DNA from: Ancistrus triradiatus
Lineage: Eukaryota; Chordata; Actinopteri; Siluriformes; Loricariidae
Reading direction: 5' to 3'
Length of the DNA stretch: 64,000 nt
NCBI GenBank assembly: GCA_025084515.1
Contig: JAJAGP010000093.1
Location: 477,001-541,000, forward strand
Part shown: piece by piece, positions 55,871 through 64,000 of the stretch
Layout of the letters: every line of letters begins with the position of its first letter
Numbering within the stretch: the stretch's first letter is position 1
Notes under the pieces: generated by a model
Seen by the model: only the letters and a program-made list of their open reading frames with translations
Told to the model about the DNA's origin: nothing
Databases searched by the model: none
Translations under genes and position numbers: made by a program

Positions 55871-57020
55871 TCACTGTAGTATCTTGTGTCCTCCAGCAGG
55901 TAAATTCTGGGGGGCATGGTAGCCTCTGTCAACAGGATGAGGGGAGGGGATTAGGGTGCTTTGTTGCGATCTGATTAAATATATAAGGACTGGAACTGGT
56001 AATGGAGAAGAGCTCGGAAACAAAACAGAATATATAGCTAGGGATGTTGAGCACTCACAGTCTATAAACTGATACATTTGTGCCAAGTCTAGCATGAGAC
56101 TCTGGAAACTATAAGAGCATAGCTAGAAAGGGAAGAGTCCTGAGCTATAGAGGACCGAAGCAGAGCCCTTTGCTGTGTCCAGTCAGCAGGTACCAAGCAA
56201 AGCGTAAGACCAATTAGAAAGACCCTGGAACAACATATTACTCTGACAGGAGTGGTTATGTTTATACAGGAAGGAGGTAGGAATTTTCCCCATAGGAAAT
56301 AATGGAAATTGTGTTTTACATATGCAGAAGTGCTTAGCATGTTACATATTAAAGAGTTAAAGCATGTGGGGATCCCTGGTTAGGTGCAGATTACTCATCT
56401 GTCCTCCATAATTCGATTAACTCTGAAGACTCAAATGAAGGAGGAATCCCCTAGCTCATGGCCTGGATAGGATCCAAATTACAGGTATGCTTCTACAGAA
56501 CTGGATGGTTGTTCAAATGTCTGAGAGCAGTTCTACAGAGCTGAACAACATTCAGCTACATACCTACAGTGTACCTGCATTGGAAATGAGGCCACAGATA
56601 TGTTTTTCGAAAGCATGTCTGTGGTTGGCTTTGGCCTGGGGTGGTCATCATTTAGCTGAGGCTTGCTGAGTGCAGAGAGGAGACATCTGCTGCTCGCATT
56701 GCTGAATTCGTTCAAGTTAGGTTGACACTTACTCTGGCCGAGCCTCTAACTTGCTGTCACACACCATCACAGAGCAGTGGATGCTGACAGTGTGTGATGG
56801 GCAGAAGAGCAGGCGTTAGGAAGCTAGCTGGTCTGTGTGTCTCACACTGTCACACTCCATGTTCCCTGAATCAATATGAGGACGGAAATACTGCAATACT
56901 TTACTTTTGTTCAAATTCTCTTGGCTATATTTTTTTGTTATAGCTATAAAAAGGAAAGCTACCCATTGTTTTTTCAGTTATACAGTTAGGCTAAGTGAGT
57001 TAGGCTTTCGTTATTGCTGG
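55871..57020. other. Unassigned DNA
   Basis: Mixed composition. Short frames on both strands, none with recognised domains or paired splice signals I would trust. Confidence 0.4.
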
Positions 57021-57655
57021 TTAAGATTTATTTATATAGTGCTTTTTATGATGGAGCATTGACTTAAAGCAACTTTACAATTTTAGATTATTTTCTAAAT
57101 ATCTAAGGCCAATCCCAAATTGAGCAAGCCTAGGGCGACTGTGGAAAGGAAAAACTCTTTAAATGTTATAAGGAAGAATAATTGGGAGGACCAAGACTCA
57201 AAAAGGGACCCATCCTGCTTGGGTGGCTTAGATGATAAATGTAAGAATGAAATTAATTTATCTAGTTAAATAGTATGTAATAATAGTTTAAAAACTGGAA
57301 ATAAGTAAATAATGAATAAAACTAAAAAATAGTGAATAAAATAACATAAAAAATATGCATATCGGCATACACAGAGTCAATTTTGGATCTTGAGTCCCTG
57401 GCGGGAAAGTCCTTGGCGGCACTTATCCCCAGCCAACCGGAGGAGGGAGGGAATTACTGCCCTGTGGTGTGGCCCAGGTGTGATGGGAATGGAGCCGATG
57501 ATGAAAACAACTTGAGTGGAGCTGAAGGAACATCTTAATGTTTTGGGCTGGAACTGGTACCGGAACACAAGCTTGTAGAGAAAAGAGAAAATGTAGTTAG
57601 TTATTGTTAAGGGCACAGAGTCTATCAACAACCACTGATGCCATGTGTAGCAAAA
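57021..57655 (-). mobile_element. L2-type LINE 3' UTR, minus orientation
   Basis: gatttatttatatagtgctt, gagcaagcctagggcgactg and ggaccaagactcaaaaaggg, then at 57540-57650 the complement of the 39240-39350 UTR segment (tggtaccggaacacaagctt). Confidence 0.8.
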
Positions 57656-57715
57656 TAACAATTTTTACTCCCATACATCACATAAATAAACTAGACAAGC
57701 TCAAAAGTGTAATGA

Positions 57716-58486
57716 TGTGTGCTTTTTAGCTGCATCATGCTGCATAGCCCTCCTCGGATCCTTTTTGGCTCCCACAGCAGGCTGATCAATTACAGCCTGC
57801 TGTGCCCTGCCTATTTATGCCCTTGCTTCCTGTTACACTCTTGTCTGGCATTTCACTCCTCATTTCTGTTTCTCCTGGTCCCTGTTATTAAGTCTGTTTA
57901 TTCCTCTGTTTTGGTCTCTGTGTGTGCTTCCTTTTTGCGTCTAGAATATTCCACATTGATTTTACAGTATTTCTGTGTTGGATTGTCTGTTTGTACAGCA
58001 CCTGGTTGTATTGTAATGTTTGTTAGCGCTTTACCTGTTAGGTCATTGTTTGTTTGTATTAGCTATTTGTTAGCATATTCTGTTACCATCTTTTGTCTGT
58101 TGGTTTGTTAGCATTGTTTGTTTATTTAGTTAACTGTACATTTGCATTATCACTTTCTGGTCCTGTTAACATTGTCTGTGTGCATGTGTATTAGGAGTCT
58201 TGTTTTTTAGAATTGTGTAGAAGGTCTTGGATTGTTTCTATTAGCACTATCTGTTATTAGCACCATGTGTTTGTATGTCTCGTTTTAGGCGTGTTGTTTG
58301 TACATGTCAGTTGGCTTGAGTTTGTTAGGTTGCCCTTGTGTATTAGTGTTGTTTGTTAGCGTTGTTGTTTGCTCCCTGTTTTTCTGTTAGTCTCGCACCC
58401 TTGCCTTTCTGTTTATCACCCAAGTTGCTCGTGTTCACTGTAAATAAAAGTCACACACTTGCACATACATCTGCCTCCATTTCCAT
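57716..58486 (+). repeat. LTR-like dispersed repeat, copy 2 (solo)
   Basis: Partner of 12497-13271: ttagctgcatcatgctgcat, cctttttggctcccacagca, a gttagcattg-rich middle, actgtaaataaaagtcacac and ctgcctccatttcc at the end. No internal region beside it. Confidence 0.5.
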
Positions 58487-58756
58487 ATAGGTTTATCACC
58501 TACAAGTTACTTTGCAGTTAAATGCTAGTAATGGTCACCTCTTTGGTTACATTATTATTATAATTATGTATTATTAATACAATATTGTTACTATTATTAT
58601 TAGGAGATGATATTCAAGTACATGGATGGAAAAAAATGTGAGATTGGCAAATGGATGCAGCAGCAGCATTATTCTGTTCAGTCTGTGGTAATGAAGCAGG
58701 AGTTAACACTGGGCAGAGCTTTCTGGTTATGGGTGCGTCTACCCTCATCTACTGTA

Positions 58757-60139
58757 CAGTGGGGCAAAAAAGTATTTAGTCAGCCACTGATTGTGCAAGT
58801 TCCCCAGCTTAGAAAGATGACAGAGGTCTGTAATTTTCATCATAGGTACACTTCAACTATGAGAGACAAAATGAGAAAAAAAATTCAGGAAATCACATAG
58901 TACGATTTTTAAATAATTGAATTGTAAATCATGGTGGAAATAAGTATTTGGTCACCCACAAACAAGCAAGATTTCTGGCTCTCACAGACCTGAAACGTTT
59001 CTGTCCTCCACTCGTTACCTGTATTAATGGCACCTGTTTTTGACCTCGTTATCTGTATAAAAGACACCTGTCCACAGCCTCAAACAGTCAGACTCCAAAC
59101 TCAACCATGGCCAAGACCAAAGAGGTGTTGAAGGACACCAGGAAGAAAATTGTAGACCTGCACCAGGCTGGGAATAGTGACTCTACAATAGGCAAGCAGG
59201 GTGGTGTGAATAAATCAACTGTGGGAGCAATTGTAAGACATACAAGACCATTGATAATCTCCCTCGATCTGGGGCTTCATGCAAGATCTCATCCCGTGGG
59301 GTCAAAATGATCATGGGAACAGTGAGCAAACATCCCAGAACTACACGAAGGGACCTGATGAATGACTTGTGCCAGGCGTGCAGTGCCAGTGCCAGGCGTG
59401 ACTGCAGTGCCAGGCGTGTCCCCCTACTTAAGCCAGTACATGTCCAGGCCCATCTGAAGTTTGCCAGAGAGCATATGGATGATCCAGAAGAGGACTGGGA
59501 GAATATCATGTGGTCAGATGAAACCAAAATAGAACTTTTTGGTAAAAACTCAACTCACCGTGTTTGGAGGAAGAGTAATTTTGAGTTGCACAATACCTAC
59601 TGTGAAGCATGGGGGTGAAAACGTGTTTTGGGTCTGTTTTTCTGCAAAGGGGACAGGACGACTGATCCGTGTTAAGGGAAGAATGAACGGGGCCATGTAT
59701 CGTGAGATTTTAAGCCAAAACCTCCTTCCATCAATGAGAGCATTGAAGACGGAACGTGGCTGGGTCTTCCAGCATGACAATGATCCCAAACACAAAGCTC
59801 AGGCAACGAAGGAGTGGCTCTGTAAAAAACATTTCAAGGTCCTGGAGTGGCCTAGCCAGTCTCCACACCTCAGTCGTATAGAAAATTTGTGGAGGGAGTT
59901 GAAAGTCCGTGTTGCCCCAAAACATCACTGCTCTAGAGGAGATCTGCATTGAGGAATGGACCAAAATACCAGCTCCAGTGTGTGCAAACCTGGTGAAGAC
60001 TTACAGGAAACGTTTGACCTCTGTCATTGCCAACAAAGGTTATGTTACAAAGTACTGAGTTGAACCAAATTTATTGACCAAATACTTATTTTCCACCATA
60101 ATTTACAATTAAATTCTTTAAAAATCCTACAGTGTGACT
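58757..60139 (+). mobile_element. Tc1 family B copy, inactive, right terminus lost
   Basis: The left terminus cagtggggcaaaaaagtatt follows TA (58755-58756). Transposase start at 59107 (MAKTKEVLKDTRKKIVDLHQ, helix-turn-helix GNSDSTIGKQGGVNKSTV). Frameshifts at about 59290, 59570 and 59600. All three catalytic acids are readable, in different frames: MWSDETK, QHDNDPKHKAQ and RIENLWRELK (34 residues between the last two). A gtgccaggcgtg unit is locally repeated at 59371-59420. The 3' end stops at cctacagtgtgac without a terminal repeat. Confidence 0.93.
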
Positions 60140-60417
60140 GTTCCAGTCATGTTCCTCTGGACGGAAATTTTAGGGCAGACCAAGGACTTGCTTTGGGAAT
60201 ATATTTTCACAGTTGATTTCTAAATATCTAGGGATTGCCCAGGAGGAGCTGAAATCTGTTGGCAGGAATATAAGTCTGGGCTGACCTTCTTAGAAAATGA
60301 GATGAGGTGAGAGATTATTATCATTAAGCTACGTCAGATGTTGTAAACCTCTACATTTTCTCCAGTAAACTAAGCAGTTATAGGTTAACTACAATTTTTG
60401 TTTTACAAACCCCAGTA
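60140..60417. other. Unassigned DNA
   Basis: Nothing recognised. Confidence 0.45.
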
Positions 60418-61086
60418 CAGTGATATCTCGGTTCTTGACCACCTCGGAACTCAAGGGTTCTAGACCCATTTTGACTAGCAAAATTTGTCTCAGATCTCAT
60501 TGGCTGCTCGATACTCGGTGCACTTGCTTACTCACAACAACCCTGAAAAAGAAGATCTTCGCTTTTCTCATTGTGTTTTTACATATTTCATTATTTTTAC
60601 ATCTGAAATACTGTATACTTGGTGCAAATAAGTCTCCATGGATCCTAAAAAAGTTTATAAGAGCCAACTGAAGGCAAAACAAGAACTGAATGCTCTAGAA
60701 CACAGGCTGCAGTTAGCTTAGCAGCTATTCTAGTCTACCGAGTTCACCAGCAGAGTAAGAGTTTTACTTTTATTCCAGTTTTCAATCCATTACTCACTAA
60801 ATTACATGATATTCTCCAACAATTTATATAAAATAAGCTTTGTGTTAATGATTTTGGTCAACTGTATGGTTTAAAACTTAACTTACTTATCATTATTATC
60901 ATAGACTCCACTATTATACAGTATCAAACACTTGCTAAACTTGATTAATGATACATTTAACTTATGATGGATTTGTCAGATTATATCCCTTTCGTAAATC
61001 AGGGAGCACCTGTACAATACAACTCACACATTAATGCATACAATGCCCTATACAGTTCTCTGTTCTTGACAAGTCTTCCCTAACGA
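60418..61086 (+). mobile_element. Tigger/pogo-like non-autonomous element, family T1
   Basis: The left terminus cagtgatatctcggttcttg follows TA (60416-60417). The start codon at 60637 opens MDPKKVYKSQLKAKQELNAL for 27 codons. The right terminus is eroded after gttcttgacaagtcttccc. Confidence 0.65.
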
Positions 61087-61109
61087 ATTAATGATGACTT
61101 AAAACTGTA

Positions 61110-61760
61110 CAATGAATTCTTCTTCTCTTGGCTGCTACCAATAAGGGTCACCACAGTAAATCTGTTCCATATATTAGGCCTGGTTCTGGTTTAGCAACCC
61201 TCGCATTTCATCTGGGCTTGGGACAGGCACTGAAAACAGTGTCTGGATACTCACACTGGGAAATTTTAGAAAGACCAGTTAACCTAAACATGTCTTTGGA
61301 ATTTGGGAGGAAACTGCAGTACACAGAGAAAAACGACAAAGTCACAAAGAGAGCATGCTAGATTTACCGGGCCCGGGAATCAAATCAATGGAAAAGAGGA
61401 AAATCAAGTGATCAATGGAAAAGATCAACTGAACTGTTCAATCTAAACATGTGTGCAAATACAACTGTAAGCAATCGGGCCTTTTCATTTTGTGGTATCA
61501 CTCAGTTTGTTTATTTATTTAATGTTGCTTTTGCCATCAATGGCGATTCACTACAATAACAAGATTATGTTTATACTAGTCAGTCACATTCACACCAACT
61601 TGGAGTAACCACTTAACCTAACGCATGTCATAGAGATGTGGGAGGAAACCAGGGCACCTGGAGTCAACCCACATGGAGTCCCAGGTCGGGATCAAACCAG
61701 GGATCTCTGCATCTGGTTAGGTGACCACGCTAACTGCATGCAGCACTGTGACACCTCGCA
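61110..61760 (-). repeat. Two dispersed fish SINE-like repeat copies in tandem
   Basis: 61260-61380 (tttggaatttgggaggaaac) and 61610-61760 (gagatgtgggaggaaaccag, gatcaaaccagggatctctg) each carry the conserved block; the second includes an inverted tRNA-like head. Confidence 0.6.
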
Positions 61761-63353
61761 TTATCATTCATTAGGGTTATGAATACAGACATAAATATAG
61801 AGTACATTTTTGTGATCCCAGTGGTTTAAGGACGTTTGAGGAATGGAGATGGTGGAATTGGCAAAACTTTATTTAGAGCTATAATGTGTTTTGGTGATCC
61901 TGTTAACAGTTGCTTCCAGGAAGTGACACCAGAAGACTTCATAACCATTCCCATTGTGTGCACAAGGAGGAGAGAGTGTCTAGTGTCTGAGTGAATCCGA
62001 TTGCTGACTGGGACACCAGACTGCAGAGAGAAATACTAATGGCATCACGGTAGCGGTCCTGATATACACTCCTAGAGCAATTTTAATCCAGAGATTACAC
62101 CAAAAATTGGGCACAAGAGAAAAACAAGGTCGAGGTCAGCATGGGCAAACCTGGATATTACAACACTTTATGCCTCCTAGGAGAAATGGCATTTGTCTTT
62201 AAGGTGTGCAGGGAAAATTCTTTGCACTCTAATTGTTCTGCAGGAATAAGCTACACAGGAAAATGTTACACAGTAAACCATCTCAGATCAAATATATTGA
62301 TAAAAATTCATCTGTGCTGAGCAATTCTGTAAGTAATGAGAAGACTGATAAAAGGTTGATAGATTAAATGAAACCAATTCTCAAAGATCCTGGCACTTTC
62401 CTTAAGAAAGACATTTTAAAGAAATTAGTGCATTTAGAAGCAGCAGAAGCCTCCTTTTATTGTTACCATATAGAGTACATTTGTATATATGTATATGATG
62501 TCTAACCTGGCCAAAAGAGACTACCTGGACTAAAATCTGGGTCATATTAATGGTGGGCTCGCATGTTAGACTGCTGTGTCACTCAGGCAGCTACATATAT
62601 TCTCAAGGCAAAAACTATGGCTTGATTCTCATGCTGATCAGAGGCATTACATCATATTAATGTTCCCTTATTGTACTGTTTAAAGCTATGCTTCAAACAA
62701 GTGGAATGGTAAAGCGTAATACAGCAGGGTATAAAAATACATCTGCATTTAATTTAATTAGCTTACAAAACTGTTCCTTTTCTTTCTTCATAAAACAGAT
62801 CAGTGCAGTCCTGTTGATGAAATAATTCCAAACCATTTAATTTCCTTCATCTTTGGAAAATGTATAAGGCATAAATTATTGACTAAAAAGAACTTTACCT
62901 CAAAATCACATCAGCAAATAAATGTACAGAGTCAAAGGTTTATCCCTGAACCTTAACCACTGAGACACTACTGGCTATGTAGTATAGTATAGCTTTAATG
63001 TATTTAATGTCTCTAATGTCACTTGCTTTACGTACTGCTCTTGTAATGGAAACCAGTGTAGAAGTGTTCCAGTAATAGCAGCAACAGAGCTAGGGAGAGA
63101 TAAAGAAAATGGCCATCCTCTTTGCTTCTGATAATGCACACATACAGGTACATTGTTTATAGGGCTTACTAGCTTAGCTTGTCTCCTTATACAAATTTCA
63201 AATTCAGTTCACTTTGAAACTCAAGCAGGATACAGTTGTCTCTTATCTGGGAAATCATCTCTTGGTTTTGTCTTGGAAACATAAGATGCCACTTCCATTT
63301 GATTATATATCTTCTTTCTGCATTTGTGTAGTAAGCTGTCTGTATACATCAGA
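61761..63353. other. Unassigned DNA
   Basis: The longest stretch with nothing recognised: no mobile-element ends, exons or long repeats on either strand. Confidence 0.5.
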
Positions 63354-64000
63354 CAGTGGTACCTCGGTTTACTCCCTGATTTACGATGATGATATGTTCA
63401 GACAAATCCGTCATAAGTTAAATGTATCATGAATCGATGAGTTTAATAGTGTCTACTATATATTGTATCACAGCAGAGCCTATTACACATTAACACTTAA
63501 ATTAACCTACAGTTGGCTGACATAATTAACACAATGCTTATTTTTATAATAAAGTGTTGAAAAATCTCATGTACTTTGAGATTGTACTACACAGAATCCA
63601 TGTGATTAATGGATTGAAAGTGAAAAATAAAAGCAAAACACTTACTCTATTGGTAACTGCTCAGACTGAAGGCAAGCGGATTCAGTTCCTGTTTTCCTTT
63701 TGGTTGGCTGTCATTAGTCACACTTTAGTAGCCATGGGGACTTATTTGCAGCAAGAATACAGTACTGTACATGTAAAAAAATCAAGAAAAACATAATTAA
63801 CACAGCGGAAATCTTCACTGAGCAAGAGATATTCTGAATCTGAATCACTGTGTACTGAATCATGAATCAAGAATCATGAAATCAACTCATACCAGTTTAA
63901 GTATGTCAAGTACTGAGCAAATGACGAGAACCGTGTCAAATTTTTCTACTCAAAATGCATCGAAAAACAAATTTGAAGAGTTCCAAGGTGGTCCAGAACC
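63354..64000 (-). mobile_element. Tigger/pogo-like non-autonomous element, family T1, minus orientation (cut by window edge)
   Basis: cagtggtacctcggtttact at the left end, then the complement of the body seen at 60418-61086 (cctgatttacgatgatgata, gtactgtacatgtaaaaaaa). The window ends inside it at ccaaggtggtccagaacc, a few bases before the expected outer end. Confidence 0.7.

Overview
This 64 kb window is AT-rich, repeat-dense vertebrate DNA, almost certainly from a ray-finned fish. The evidence is phase-1 immunoglobulin exons, several Tc1/mariner families of teleost type, V-SINE-like tRNA-derived SINEs, L2- and RTE-type LINE pieces, a chromodomain Ty3/gypsy element and long AT/TAA/CA microsatellites. 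The Tc1 load would suit a catfish, but I cannot prove the species. There is no operon, CRISPR array or prokaryotic feature.

Host coding sequence: I can support only one host gene. It is the last two coding exons (1954-2343 and 2436-2641, plus strand) of a transmembrane immunoglobulin-superfamily protein resembling the EWI family (CD101/IGSF2, IGSF3, PTGFRN, IGSF8). Its upstream exons must lie left of base 1. Everything to the right looks like downstream intergenic or intronic DNA filled with mobile elements.

Layout: 0-12 kb holds Tc1 relics, two Tigger/pogo-like non-autonomous elements and SINEs. 12.5-15.2 kb holds an LTR-like repeat, then a gag-like remnant that runs into an ORF of five 81-bp tandem repeats and ends in a fragment of Tc1 terminus. 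15.5-18.4 kb is a Tc1-like element split by a younger Tc1 at a TA dinucleotide. 21-28 kb holds an L2 3' end, an 87-bp micro-MITE, an RTE LINE (minus strand) carrying a small insertion with 13-bp target duplications, a relic of another Tc1-type element and a full-length dead Tc1 copy. 29.9-30.8 kb and 47.1-47.8 kb are a diverged non-coding duplicate pair. 34-35.6 kb is a nearly complete Tc1 whose catalytic glutamate is replaced by lysine. 36.2-39.7 kb is an internally deleted L2 LINE with an SGNH-type ORF1 domain. 41.6-45.1 kb is a patchwork of AT-rich palindromes, fold-back DNA, a roughly 60-bp repeat and a truncated Tc1. 48.5-52.04 kb is a GC-rich, 5'-truncated Ty3/gypsy chromovirus with protease end, RT, RNase H, integrase, chromodomain and one 3' LTR. 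52-64 kb holds three more Tc1 copies, an L2 3' end, a second LTR-like repeat, SINEs and two more Tigger-like copies.

I found no convincing new biological system. The most informative items are the nested Tc1 insertion with a matching empty site, the defects shared by two Tc1 copies, the in-frame 27-residue tandem-repeat ORF, the retroposed-looking insertion with an unusual double inversion, and the unexplained 29.9/47.1 kb duplicate pair. All family names come from motif recognition by eye; no database search was run.
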